Source: Hirudinaria manillensis (Eukaryota; Annelida; Clitellata; Hirudinida; Hirudinidae). From it: DNA of 64,000 nt. Location of the stretch: positions 4,939,778-5,003,777 of the forward strand of contig CM067538.1 of the NCBI GenBank assembly GCA_034509925.1, in the 5' to 3' direction. The translations under genes and the position numbers were made by a program. Below, in pieces: positions 44,712-57,074 of this stretch. The notes below the pieces were generated by a model. The model was not told where the DNA came from and did no database searches. It was given only the letters and a program-made list of their open reading frames with translations. Numbering within the stretch: the stretch's first letter is position 1; every line of letters begins with the position of its first letter.

Positions 44712-47700
44712 ATGTTTTCATTAAGTTTCGAGAAATCCGTTACATGCGCAGTCGGCTTGGGCCTGAAGCGACCGGCGAGAGAATTGGAAATCCTGGCAAG
44801 TTCAGTTCGTTACTTCTTCGCGTCAAATTCAGAAGATCAAAGTTCAGAAACGAGCAAGCACAAACCGTGTCAAGGTCTCCATAGGCAAACCAGGGGACTC
44901 AGATCGACCGGATGCCCACGAGTGAGTGCCGAAGACTCGACTCTATTGAAGCCTCAGACCTTTGGGGGAGTGGACTTTTCTCTAAAAGAGAAGGCAGCAC
45001 AGGATGAGGGTAACGATCAGTCCCTCAAAACCTTGCACGACCTGGCCGGGCCGAAGGGCTGGCCCGTCTTGGGAAATTTCCTGATGTACCTGAGGAAGGA
45101 GAACAGGGGACGAATGCACGAAGTCCAAGTGAGTGCCCATAAATTCTTTTCTCTTCTCTTGCAAAAATCGGCTCTGAAATCTTCAAAGGCGATTGTCTTG
45201 CCCGCAAATGACTGATTGATTTAGGGCATCGCGTATTCATGAGGGTTTGAATGGATTTTAATTTATGGCCCGGGGCGCTTGCTTGCTATCCGCTGACCCT
45301 CAAGCACATTCCGAAATTCAATTTCTGACGAATAAAGCGTCACTTACAAAGCCTGTAGCGAATACAATTGTAACAAGTAGAATACGTAAATAATATTCAC
45401 GAAGATAACAAAGGCACTAAAACCTTTAAACGAGAAGTATTTTCAAATACCTGTCAGAGATCATTTGGTACTTTTCGGCATCTCATTAAGACCCATCATC
45501 CTACGTTACATGAAATGATACGAATAAATAAATGATTTCTTCCTAGGCTAAATGCTTGATTTATGCCTTCACGGTTTCCAACGGTAGACATAAATCACTT
45601 TAAGCGTTAGGAGTGAAAGATTCGGTTCGATTCTCATCAGTCACCAGTAAATAAGAAGAATTTTATAAATGCCTTCCATGAAATAGTTTCATTAACTGGA
45701 ACTCTCCGAACCCAAATTCGTCAAAATTCAAACAAAACTGCAGTCGTGCCCGACTGCCTGGCCACATTAACCAAAAGGTCTCGTGGCAAAGTTTCAATTA
45801 TTTAGAAAAAATGTCCTGACATATTTCACTGCACTCAAATCTAGATGCAAATGAATTTCGTAAGTCTCCGAAAGTCAAACAGATCTTAGTAGATTTGGGC
45901 TTCGAGTTTTAAATGGAATCCATTAGGAGAAGCACTCAGTTCGTGGCTCGCTGATGGCTTCCTATGTGCACTCATCAGTACCGTCTTCAACTTTTCGTAC
46001 CCCGAAATGCTGGTGGAGCTGCACTGGAAGACCAGAGGCGACCATTTGTAACAGTCACAATTTAATTCTTTCCACAAATAAACACGATGTTTCAAACGTA
46101 CTAAACGATGAAACGCTATCTTCACTGTGCTAATATCCTCGTTATCTTAGTTATTGTAGATTAAAATATAATAATTTAACTTTATAATGTTATTATAAAA
46201 TTATTATGATTCTGCATGTAATGCTTTTCGAGGCCAAACTGCACCAAAAGTACGGCAAGATTTTTCGAGAAAAATGGGGCCCCAATTGGCAATGCCACGT
46301 GAGCGACCCAAAATTGATTGAAGAAATTTATCGACATGAGGGCAAGTACCCGAATCGCCCCTCATTCCAAGCGTGGGTTCTCGACCGACAATTGAGAGGC
46401 CTTCCCTGCGGCCTAACGACAGCGTAAGTTCCGCTTTGATTTGCATTTGAAACGCTTCCCAATGAGACTTTAGGTGTCAATAAGTAGACCAATGCATTCA
46501 ACGCGTCGGCCATTTCCATTACAATGTATTTCATTGGAAGGATAAGAAAACATGAAATTCAATTATCATTACGCAATCATCACTAAGCATTATTAACATT
46601 ATTAAATTACATCGCCAGTCAGGGCAAAGAATGGCAGCTATACCGCACGGAATTTGGGAAGAGACTCTTCTGTCCAAATGGCGTTAAATCCCTGGTAGAG
46701 CCGTTCAATGAAGTGGCAGATGATCTGATAAAGAAGCTCGTCGAAGAAAATGAACGCGAGGCAGACACTCTGGGTTCCAAACTGCCAAATACCTTCTACC
46801 TATTTAGTCTTGAAGGTGAATTTGCGAATTTATCAATTTATCATTTCGTCATTTCCTCGAAAATAAAAAAGAACGCGTTTTCCTTGAGGACCTCCGAGCA
46901 TCCAAGATTGATTCGAAATCAGATAATAGCATTTGTTATACTTATCTCTTTCTTCTCTGACAAATGACCAGAGCTGCATAAATTACTCAAACAGAAAAAC
47001 TGGAAGTTTCCGTGAATAGGGGACATTAATCTTGCTCGACCCAATTGATCAAAAAAGTTTTCTTTCTTTTCCTCCTCGGCAAAGTTCTGTTGTTGCGAAA
47101 ACGATAAAGTTTTGACAAATCGATTTCATTATTTCGAAACGTTCCCCCGCGATAAGACCACTGTCGCTGTTACTATTTGCAATAATTGAAATAACATTTA
47201 ACTTATCTCTAATACTAGCCGCCGGTTCTTTCTTGTTTGAGACCCGTCTTGGCTGTCTATCCGAGGATATCCCCGAAAGGACACAAAAGTTCATTGACTC
47301 CATCACGGAGATGATGTCTTCCTCGCTCTACCTCATCGTCGGCGAAGCTTTCCACCAACGCCTCAATACAAGATTTTGGAAGAAACACAAACAGTCCTGG
47401 GATAAAATTTTCGAAATCGGTTATAGAGAAATTTTACATAATTCTGACGATAAAGTTATGAATACCAAACAGTTTGATTATAATTCTCAAGATATCTAAT
47501 CCTACGAATAATCTGAATTTATCAGGCAAAGAGCTGATCGATGAAAAGGTGAAGGCCATAGAGGTTGATGAAACGAAAGAAGGTCCATATTTGAGTCACT
47601 TGTTGAAGAATGAAAACCTTGTGATGGATCAAATATATTCGAACATCACAGAACTGCTCATGGCTTCCTCTGACACGGTACATCCAAACACTAATATTAT

Positions 47701-50700
47701 TATTACAACTATTATTATTATTATTATTATTTTATTTTATTTTATTATTATTATTATAAAGTATTTATTAAAACACCAATATAAGGGAATATAACTTCTA
47801 CTATATACATATATTTCTATTCCGCTAGAAATAATTTATGATAATTTCAGACCGCAAACACCTTAGGTTTCGCCCTACATTTGCTGGCTACTAATCCAGA
47901 AAAACAGGAGACATTACGGAGCGAACTCAACCAGATTGTTCCAGGAGATGGAAAAGGTGAATTCGTATCCAGGGATCACATCGACAGTCTGAAGTACCTC
48001 AAAAGCGTCATCAAAGAAACCATGAGGTTGTATCCTGTGATCACGATGAACTGCAGGATACTGGAAGAAGATTTGATTCTGGACGGTTTCAAGATTCCCC
48101 AAAAAGTAAGTGGAGTCTTTTTTTTCTCTTCTGGATTTTCCTTTCATTAAGCAAACGTCAAAAATTAGCCATTTTGCCATTTTTATGACTCGTCCAATCG
48201 AGGATTTTATGACGTTTTCATGGTCACTTAATGATCCTGGCAGTGTCATTCGTGGGCCATGCGGAGGCAGACGGAGAGCAATGTAAAATAATTTACGCGC
48301 CAACTAAGCGCCTCCAAGTAGGGAAAACATTGAGCCTGAAGTCGGTTGGCTACGGTAGTATTTTGTCTTTATTGGCAATAAAATCTTCCACGGATACGAG
48401 AGTGGAAATGATTCTAGACTGGAGATCCATCGTTGATAGAGAAGCGTCCATTTTGATCTCGTTGCTTGCACTCATATTGATTACAGTGTACTAATAGTAC
48501 CACCTAATTGATAAAGATCCTAATCTCTCGGCTAACCCATTAAACTAACCTTGCAGACGCTGTTCGTCATAAACCATTACGCCGCAAGTATGGACCCCGA
48601 CCACTTCAGTGAACCTGAAAAATTTCAGCCGGAGAGATGGCTGAGGGGTGACAAGATAACCGACGGAACCAGGAGAGTAAACCCTTTTGCCAGTCTCCCA
48701 TTCGGCTTCGGAGGGAGAAGTTGCCTGGGTGAGATGACGAGTAATAAATGATTAAACGATGATAAATTAACCATCGATGTTGATTTATTGGACATTATTT
48801 TTTACAAATTGACGCACTAAAAATTTCTGGCGAAGTGTGCTGCGTAATTTGATTGATAACAACATCTTGCCGATGAGAACGATCGATGTTGCATTGTACC
48901 GCATCATTCTTTTGTTCTTAAGCATTCGAGAACGCAATTAACGCGAATCTTGAACACACAAAAAAATCCTTAAGTTGCAACTCAAAGATCTCTCGGCTCG
49001 AAAAGCGGACAACCGGTAGGAGTGATTTTCAGGACTCACTTAAGCCCTCTTGGGAAGTGTTTTTGCGCCTTTTCATTTTTTTCTCCTCCGGTAATACATC
49101 GCCTCTGTAACCTATATTCGGTCGACCGGTACAAATTGCTATTTGGACAAGTACCAGTGCAAACAAACAAGGAACCCATTTGTCTCAAGGACCTCACTAA
49201 CAGAAACAAATTGCCTTCATTCGCGTCACGAGTAAATTTATAGCTCGACTCAGTAAAAGCATTTACTTTTAAGTTCGATTTTTATTTCTCTAAACATTCA
49301 ATTCCTTTGATTTTCTTTCCAGGCAAACACGTAGCTAACCAGGAGCTTATGATCACTCTGACCAAGGTAAGGGCCCACGGTTTTCATTCAATATTAGAAA
49401 TCGGCACCTAAAACTGGAGTCGTCGAGTGCTTCGCCGGTTGCACCGATAGATTCTTTTGGAGAAATTATTCTGCTGTTCTTTGAAAGCCTGGAACGTTTA
49501 AGTCCTGAACGAGTTTTTAATTTGAGGAGTGAGAAACAAGACCGACTACACGATTCTGGTCTGAAAGCTTTTTTCCCACTGATTTACGCACATTTAGAAG
49601 TGAATTAAGAGTTAATCCGTGATTGCCTTAGGACGCTTTTTTTTTCTAAATGAATAAATAAATCGTCGTACGTTTTATATCGTACGAAGAAGGTGAAGTT
49701 CACGCCCTTCCAATCACGAGTGACATGACACGATGCTGATGATGATACTTGAAGATCGGTGCACTCAGACGTAAAGCTAACATATTTGCATTAATTTAAG
49801 GCCTGCGGGGCACTAATGTCAAAAGTAACACAGTAACGAAACCTTCTCGTCAGATGATGAAGATAAGATACCTGACAGTTTAGGCGCATTTTCGCAAGTG
49901 CTTCCAATGAGTCGATAGAAGCCTCTTCTTCATCTTTTTCATCTTTTTTGGGGAGAGTTCATAAACTATCACTTTGAAAGCGACTAGTTTGCACTCGACT
50001 AGTTCGAGAAATGGGCAATAAACAGAGATTTATTGAAACAAAATGTGCCTTTGATCGGTTGATAGAGTAGCATTTGTAAGTCGTAAGCCATCATCGACCT
50101 TAAATGCATCAATAAAAATGAGAACATGTTTATAAAAATAAGTGCACGCCGTCGAAAAATCGCAAAAACAAGTACATTTTGCCGAAAATAAGTGAGCGTT
50201 TAAAGAAAAAATAATAACAAGCGATAAAAATCATATATCGGTTGCACTAACATGTTAACCTCTGACTAGGGATTTTTGGAGCGTCGATGACGGGCCGAGT
50301 GTGATGTCATAAATATTTGTTATTTGTGATAAAAATATCGCCTTGGAGGGGATTCGTTCTCCGTTCGGTTTGATTTCCCGCGGAATTCAGTCTAATAACC
50401 TCTGTTACTTTCTTTCTTTTTTTGATAATTTGATTTGTTTTTCTTTCTAATTAGCGTAATTAATTTTATTACTGAAACTGCCTTGGTGATGTTAGTTATT
50501 ATTAGCGTAGAAATATTATTAGCGACTTTTGTGACGTCACAGTCACTATTTTGACGACATGTTGTGGAGATGCCACCATATTTAAGTCGAAATAGTTTAA
50601 GTTTCATCGAATTAACCTTGGAAATATTTGCGAATTATGAACTAAATACTTTTTATAAAGCGCAACCCGATAGTATTTTATTAAGTGCTCTCATTGAGTC

Positions 50701-51055
50701 AAGCATCTCTGGAATCAAAACCTGATTCATGCGGTGCAAAGATTTTTAATTTAATTTTTTTTATTATTATTCGTAATTAAACTTATTTATTTGTAATTCC
50801 ATTCCACTTTTTTTTTAACGGTCGCTCAGTACTTTTTCCGCTCAATAATTTCAGGGTGCCTCCATAGACGAGGTACAGAAGAAATTGAGCAAAATCGATT
50901 CTAAAAATTTGAATTAAAATCATTTTCGTATCTTTACGCAGATTTTGAAAAACTTTGAAGTCCTGCCAGCAACCGGAGAGAGACTGACACCCGTACTAAG
51001 GACGCTTCTCACACCTGGACTGAAATTGCCAATCAAACTGAGAAAACTGAAATAG
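44712..51055 (+). CDS. Cytochrome P450, mitochondrial clan (580 aa)
   Basis: Nine exons: 44712-45128, 46233-46423, 46619-46815, 47219-47419, 47526-47677, 47851-48105, 48557-48728, 49323-49366, 50942-51055; all phases agree. It is a haem monooxygenase expected at the inner mitochondrial membrane, taking electrons from adrenodoxin. Visible: Pro/Gly hinge [10 protein letters not shown] (about 112-121), [25 protein letters not shown] (helix C), I-helix A382-S-S-D385-T-T, K-helix E442-T-M-R445, PERW (496-499), and the haem loop [10 protein letters not shown] with ligand C527. RTEFGKRLF, the [14 protein letters not shown] exon and the basic region around the haem Cys fit CYP10/CYP12/CYP27-type clan members. 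The approximately 110 residues before the hinge are longer than a usual presequence. The second-exon acceptor (cttttcgag) is weak but the only AG in phase. The substrate cannot be predicted. Confidence 0.95.
47697..47757. repeat. (ATT)n microsatellite in P450 intron 5
   Basis: ATT-rich run between exons 5 and 6 with ATTTT interruptions. Confidence 0.85.
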
Positions 51056-51502
51056 ACGGGTTCCTCTGAGCTTAGAGCTGATCACGCCGAAACTATGCAA
51101 TCATTTTTCTGCCTGCCTTAAGCCTGTCCACTTCGTATAAGCACACAATGACGAGCATGTAAATATATAAAACTTATTTATATTAGTACCTCCATAGATG
51201 TCGCGCTATATTTCACCGTCTTACTATGCACAACGAGGGTCGTAACCACCCACCCAATTGAGGGCTTTCACGTGACTATCTCTGCAGTTGGGTAAATCTT
51301 GCAGCGGGTAAAATATTTTCGCTTCTTATCTCCATTTGACTCGCATTTTCTTTGGAGCATTTTTAATGAATTTTTCACTCTGTAATTTTATATTCTTTTG
51401 TTTTCACATCCTAACGTTTACGAGATGAAACTTGCAAAATCAAGCAATAATAGAGGCCAATATGTAACGTGTTGTACTAGATGTGCCACCAAGGACATGA
51501 TG
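51056..51502. other. Convergent intergenic stretch
   Basis: P450 3' untranslated region and spacer before the TPD52 gene on the other strand. No coding signal. Confidence 0.6.
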
Positions 51503-51724
51503 TTAAATAATAATAATAAAAACAATAGCAATAATAAAATACAAAAAAAACAAAACATCGATTACCTCGAAAATTAAACGAATCAAACGTCCATTTCTGC
51601 CGACAAACTTCTCGTCAAAATCTATTTTTAAAGCCCAAAGACCCGACGGCGATGCCTCGTCCGATCGAGACCCTGCGTCGTGACTCGGACTTCTCGGGGC
51701 GGCCAAAACCAAATCGCCCGCAAC
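51503..51724 (-). CDS. Possible alternative last exon of the TPD52 gene, with hydrophobic tail
   Basis: After acceptor cgtcgtag the exon is open in phase 0, the phase needed after TPD52 exon 5 (GTCAAG|gttatt). It reads VAGDLVLAAPRSPSHDAGSR, then ALKIDFDEKFVGRNGRLIRL and ends in a hydrophobic run (FEVIDVLFFLYFIIAIVF, then Ile) before a TAA stop. The last residues come from an ATT repeat. If used, the protein would gain a tail-anchor-like segment. The first half is GC-rich and protein-like; the tail may be unspliced 3' sequence. Confidence 0.4.
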   Translation of the reverse strand, partial: VAGDLVLAAPRSPSHDAGSRSDEASPSGLWALKIDFDEKFVGRNGRLIRLIFEVIDVLFFLYFIIAIVFIIII

Positions 51725-51860
51725 CTACGACGTCCAAAATGTTTGTGAAGTTCGAAGGATACAAAAAAGAAAAAAAACTGGCCATCGGATGAAGAAGCTA
51801 GGAATATGGAATGTAGAGAAAGAGTGAGATTAGGGTATTAGATGTCAAATATCGAGATCT

Positions 51861-52076
51861 TCAGGGCTTGCCGGGAGAGGCCAGAGCCCCCTCGTTTTCC
51901 ACCGACAGCTTTCTGGAAATTTCTTCCTCGTCCAAGTTGATGTCGTTCTTCTCTTCAAGCTCCCTCTCGTAGCCTTCGCCGGACTTGCTGGGCCTCAGGC
52001 GAGTCTTAAGATGAGAAATTATAATCACAATAATAATAACAATAATATTATAATAATAATATAATAAATAATAACA

Positions 52077-52110
<34 letters not shown>

Positions 52111-52113
52111 GTG

Positions 52114-52183
<70 letters not shown>

Positions 52184-53708
52184 TGATGATAATAACAATA
52201 ATGCAAGTTAAAATCAGAGTCCTAAGAAAAAAAATCGATGTTTGAAAGCACTCAATAAATACAAACAAAAATTATGCACCGAAAAAACGTTATCTGAAAA
52301 CTGAGATGAAACAGAAGAGAAAAAAGGAACCGAGGGAGGAGAAAATAAGTGCACACCGAACGAGAGAACCATTCTGAGAAGGAATGAAATTTATGACTGA
52401 AAATGAACCTACCATTTGAGTTATTAAGTGGTCAAATGATTTCGAATGCTTTTGAAGTGGAGGCGATGGAAAGAAAGATTGTTTGAAAAATTTACAATGA
52501 GTTTATAAAAACGTTTTTAATTTTATTATCAAAAACATCTTAATTAATCTTAATTCCTAAAACATATTCCGCTATCGGTGTAACTGGTAGTTTGACTTAA
52601 TCGTCATTCCCTGAAGACGAGAACCCCGAATGACTGGCTTTAACCAATGAGCCAAGAAAATACAAAGTGATTTTCTTAATTTACATTTTAATAAATAAAC
52701 ACCACAAGATCCTAAATAAGATATTTCAGTTGTTTTAATAATCATTAATTTGTAAATTTAATAAATAAATATGGACAATAACCTTGACATTTGAATATGC
52801 ATTCCCAACTTTGCCCTCTACAGACTTGAAAGCATTGGAGTTTCTAAGATGAAATTGTTCTTAAATATTTTAATAACTTTATTAAATAATAAATTAATAA
52901 ACATTTTTTAGAACTACTTCGATGATAAATCAAATATTAAATCAAAAATCAAGTATTAATTAATTTAATAATTGCTTGAAAATCAAGTCTTTGGACTTTT
53001 GGAATACCTCAAGTTGCCAATTTTTTGAGAGGCAAAACTGCCAAAGTTCTTCAGTGCTGATGATGTCTTTTGGTAGCTGAAATTGAAATCATTCCAGCAT
53101 AAAAGAAAGCACTTCATCACGTCATCACAATTTCACAGGTACAATCATTTGGTTATTAAAAATCTATTCAAATTTAATTTATTTCTTTAAAATAGAAAAT
53201 ATTCTTTTATTTTTTTCAGCTGTTCTATTAGTTCTCAGAACGAGTTGTAAAACCAACGCATTTGAATCTTTGACGCTCTGTAAGCCATATTGGAGGTCCT
53301 GCTTGATTTCTGACATCTGGGTGATGCCAAGTTTTTTCTTCAGCTCTGTAGCTTCTCGATGCTTGGCTTGGAGTACTGACTTCAATGTCTGTATCTCATA
53401 CTCCAACTTTAACAGTTGCAAATTTAAAAAAAAATTCAACATCCGCAAATCTTTACATGAATCACTTTTAATCTTAACCTTTGTTAGTTCAACTCTCCAT
53501 TCTTCCATTTTGTCTTCGTTGGCATATGTTGACAGCTTCGCCTTGTCGGCCACATTTCGTAAAATTGGCGTGGAATCATCTTGTAGAAGTGATTTTTCGT
53601 CTGAACGCATAATTCAATTTTTAAAACCAGCCTTAAGTTAAAATTTCGTATACATGCTCATTAATTCGTACCGGTCTTACTCGAGAGGTCTGATTCGTTA
53701 TTAGCCAT
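51861..53708 (-). CDS. TPD52: TPD52 family protein (193 aa)
   Basis: Exons (minus): 53708-53672, 53600-53479, 53406-53258, 53076-53008, 52843-52783, 52004-51861; all phases agree. TPD52 (D52) proteins are small cytosolic coiled-coil proteins that dimerise and are linked to membrane traffic and secretion. Residues 44-82 (EEWRVELTKLEYEIQTLKSV, then KKKLGITQMSEIKQDLQ) match the conserved D52 coiled coil and KLGI motif. YQKTSSALKNFGSFASQKIG matches the second conserved block, and NSNAFKSVEGKVGNAYSNVK matches the C-terminal block around TFKSFEEKV. The last exon (TRLRPSKSGEGYERELEEKN, then acidic sequence ending ASPGKP) is lineage-specific. The first exon encodes only 12 residues plus one base. The intron between exons 2 and 3 is 72 bases, in frame and stop-free. 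Confidence 0.9.
52021..52191. repeat. (AAT)n microsatellite in TPD52 intron 5
   Basis: About 50 AAT units with a few AAC and GTG interruptions, directly upstream (in gene sense) of the last exon's acceptor. In gene sense it is an (ATT)n tract. Confidence 0.95.
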
Positions 53709-55069
53709 TGAACCTAGAAAATGTTTAACGAAACTATTAACTCTTGCCCTCAGATAATTTGACATCGAACGAGTTTAAAACATTAACTCGAGTGGCAAAC
53801 CTGATCTGTTAATTGGCAATAAACTTGGTAAGCTTCGAACCTGGCAAAATTCAACCCGCACGGGAATATTTACACAACCGAGTGCCTAAGTACGTGTTAT
53901 GTCAGCTGCAAAATATTCCAGACCTTTTAATTTTACTAATCTCACATCTTCTTTTCATTTATTTTAGAACATTTTTATATTGATTTTTTTTATTTATATT
54001 TTTTTAACTTGTTCATCATATCTATATATATACATTCATTAGTTTTAGAAATCTCATTGCCAATACTTTGGTCGTCGCACCTGTACTATAGGTGACTTTC
54101 ATAGCAATTAAAGATAGTCAGTCATTAGCTTAACATCAAATACATGATTTTAACGTTATTAAACCTTCAAAGCCTCAAGTTGGACTATGACAGGAAGAGC
54201 CGCCCATTGATGGGAAAGAGTATTATTAATAATAGTTTTAGTGCATTTGACTGTAACTTGAGAAACAAAATAAACACCGCAAATACTATCTTAAAACAAA
54301 GAATGCTTTGGATTGCTTAAATGCCATTCTATCATTGATGCATGTAGAATATTTTCCCTAAATTGAATGTTTGCAAAAATAATTCACAAATGAATTAAAT
54401 TGTATCCAGATGTTGAATGTATTTTTAAATCTATTTGAATCATTTACAAATAAATTAATGTGCAATTTTTAATTTAAGAAAATGAAATGTAGCTTTGATG
54501 TAACATTGCAACATCAAGGTGTCAAAGGGCAGGTGATTTAGTTTGTTGTAAACTGAGGACAGAAAGAACAAATATTTTCAGAAACGTTAACCATCGATAC
54601 AGTAGCAGCTAAATTTTTTTTTTTTTTAATATTTGAAGAACTAAATGTTTTTGCTCCGAAAATTTGCACTGGAAGATAATCCGTAGTATGCCCTAATCGC
54701 AATCTAAGAATATATCCAAATAAGAAGATAAATAATTACTAAAGATTATTATTTTTTTAATTAACAAAAATTTACATTTTAATTAAAAAATAAGTTAAAA
54801 CTTAAGTCACGATCTTGATTTTACTGGATTTTATTTAACCACCAAGTCTCAACGTAAAAGTTAAAATCCGTTTGAGTACATTTAAAAGTAATGTCAATAA
54901 AATTTTAAACTCCACGCTTGAGAGGCAATTTTTAAATAAAAGAAAAAAATATGCGCTTTTAAAATTTTGTAAACACGAGCGCAATGTAAACAGCATGTTG
55001 TACAATTAACAAATTAAAACCGTGATTCCTAATTTCGTTCAAAACATTTTAAGCTGTCGGAATTTGAAA
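53709..55069. other. Divergent spacer between TPD52 and UBE2C
   Basis: Shared upstream region of two head-to-head genes. AT-rich with T-runs. No TATA box with good spacing and no gene seen. Confidence 0.55.
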
Positions 55070-56096
55070 ATGTCGGGAAATGATGGGCATTCAGTTACTA
55101 AGAGGTTTGTTGGAAGCATTTCGTATTTGTAAACTTTAGAAGCGTTTCGAGAGTATTTTTAGTTTGTATTTGACGCCTCAAATCTGTCGCTGAAGATCTT
55201 TTAATGACGGTTGATGTTCAGTTTAAAATGTTCTGCATATAGTTTTCCAAACGTCGTCATTTTTGTCGTTATCGATACTTTCAAGGACATTTCAACGTAC
55301 TTGTAAATATTGTTCGATTTGAAGTGATTCTTACTGGTTTTCTTAGTTGCTAATATTTGACTACGATGTGATTCATTAAAAAGTAACATAAAATTTATTT
55401 AACCGTCTTTTTCCAGACTCCAAAAAGAGCTCATGACCCTCATGGTGAGCTAGCTTGATTTAATTTTAATTTGCCACATTTCTCATTCAAACTAAATTAA
55501 TTAATTAGTCAACCAAGTAAATAAATTAATTATCCGAAAGACATCCGGAGTTGTCGGCATTTCCGCCTTTCCGAACGCAGACATGTTCAACTGGATAGGA
55601 ACCATCAACGGTCCATCTGAGACTGTAAGTTATGAATTCCATAAAAAAATATGACAACCCATGATTCAATAAAGCCTAGCACCCCAAGAACCAACACTAG
55701 CATCCTAATTTACCAGGTTTACGAAGGGCTCGTATACAAACTCTCAATAGCCTTTCCCTCGACTTACCCTCTTTCACCGCCGGAGATAAAATTCATCAAT
55801 TTCTGCTTCCATCCGAACGTCGATACCTCGGGAAACATTTGCCTTGACACTCTCAAAGACAAGTGGTCACCTACTCTCGACGTGAAGGCAATTCTCCTGT
55901 CCATCCAGAGTCTTTTGGGAGGTAAGTAACCCTTAGTGCTGGTAGCGATTTCAATTAGATTAAGAATTAATATGTTCTGATTTATTTCACTTTAGAACCA
56001 AACAATGACAGTCCACTGAATGCATCAGCTGCTACACTTTGGGACAACCAAGCAGAATATAAGAAAATCCTCCTTGCGAAATACCAGGCACCTTGA
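55070..56096 (+). CDS. UBE2C: Ubiquitin-conjugating enzyme E2 C (150 aa)
   Basis: Exons: 55070-55104, 55417-55444 (28 bases), 55541-55624, 55717-55921, 55996-56096; phases agree. UBE2C accepts ubiquitin from E1 on its catalytic Cys and works with the anaphase-promoting complex to start chains on mitotic cyclins and securin. The whole protein is a UBC fold: [11 protein letters not shown] (helix 1), [34 protein letters not shown], the HPN motif (81-83), catalytic C91 in [12 protein letters not shown], then [19 protein letters not shown] and a last helix ending KYQAP. GISAFP, the extended [13 protein letters not shown] block and NDSPLN distinguish UBE2C from UBE2D or UBE2N. The N-terminal extension is only about 12 residues, against about 30 in human UBE2C. 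Confidence 0.95.
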
Positions 56097-56129
56097 TTAT
56101 CAATCTATTACAAATTATTTGTTTTTAGA

Positions 56130-56135
56130 AATAAA
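56130..56135 (+). terminator. Poly(A) signal of UBE2C
   Basis: AATAAA lies 34 bases after the UBE2C stop codon. Confidence 0.7.
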
Positions 56136-56677
56136 CTGACCCGCCTGTATTATTTTTATACGTTTTACCGATTAACTTTCACATCAGCGATTGAGTCGGC
56201 AGGGTATTCGAACTGGTTAATTAGTTTAGTGATGGAATTTTGGATGATAATGTGACCAAAATACGATGAAGTCTTGTAAAGAAATTGTAATTCTTGATTT
56301 GAACAATAATTTATTTTTCTCGTAAATAATTAAAATATAACCGACAAAGTTACCAGCCTTGAAATTTGGCGAGGAAAACGTCCGATGGCGCAAATCAGTA
56401 GCTTACTATCGAAAATATCATTTTTTATAAATGATGAATTCACGTTATTGAAATTATTAATATTATTATTTTTATTATTATTAATCCTTTAATAAATGGT
56501 ATAAGAAAGCACCGTGTGACATTAACCAATCGAAGAAAAATATTTTTTATATGCTTTTATTAGAGATTTAAGGCAAACATAAGTTTGAAGACTATCGATT
56601 GAAATTCATTAAAAGCTTTTAATTTCTGAGCATCATCGGCTGAACTTGAAATTCTTCAGTTTCCCATGAAATTGATC
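56136..56677. other. Spacer between UBE2C and the small peptide gene
   Basis: AT-rich spacer and presumed 3' untranslated region of the convergent minus-strand peptide gene. No gene seen. Confidence 0.6.
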
Positions 56678-57042
56678 CTATTCCACGTGGGTGACTGAAA
56701 TAAATAAAAATAAAAATTACGTTTAATACGTAAATTATATACTTATATTAGAATAATATAAAATAATTAATATAAAATAATTAATTAATTCATTATAATA
56801 AATATACGATGAATAAGTAACATTTATAAATTTATATTTAAATATTTACATTTTATTTTACGAAATGGTAATTGATAGCGAGGTACAATGCTATTATTAT
56901 AACATCAAATCTTTTTTTTAATTAAAATTGTTTTTATTTTGAGTTTTTTGTTTGCATATCAAAATAATATTAGGATACCGCAATCTCCGAAGTTGCAGAT
57001 ATGATTTGGAGGACAATGGTCATCCTGAAATAATATATGATA

Positions 57043-57074
<32 letters not shown>

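Noticed and set aside
45600..45650. GGTTCGATTC, resembling a tRNA B box
   Set aside because: No A box at the right distance and the arms do not pair, so it is not a tRNA gene.
46204..46534. Minus-strand frames across P450 exon 2
   Set aside because: They are antisense shadows; the plus-strand exon is fixed by P450 similarity and phase.
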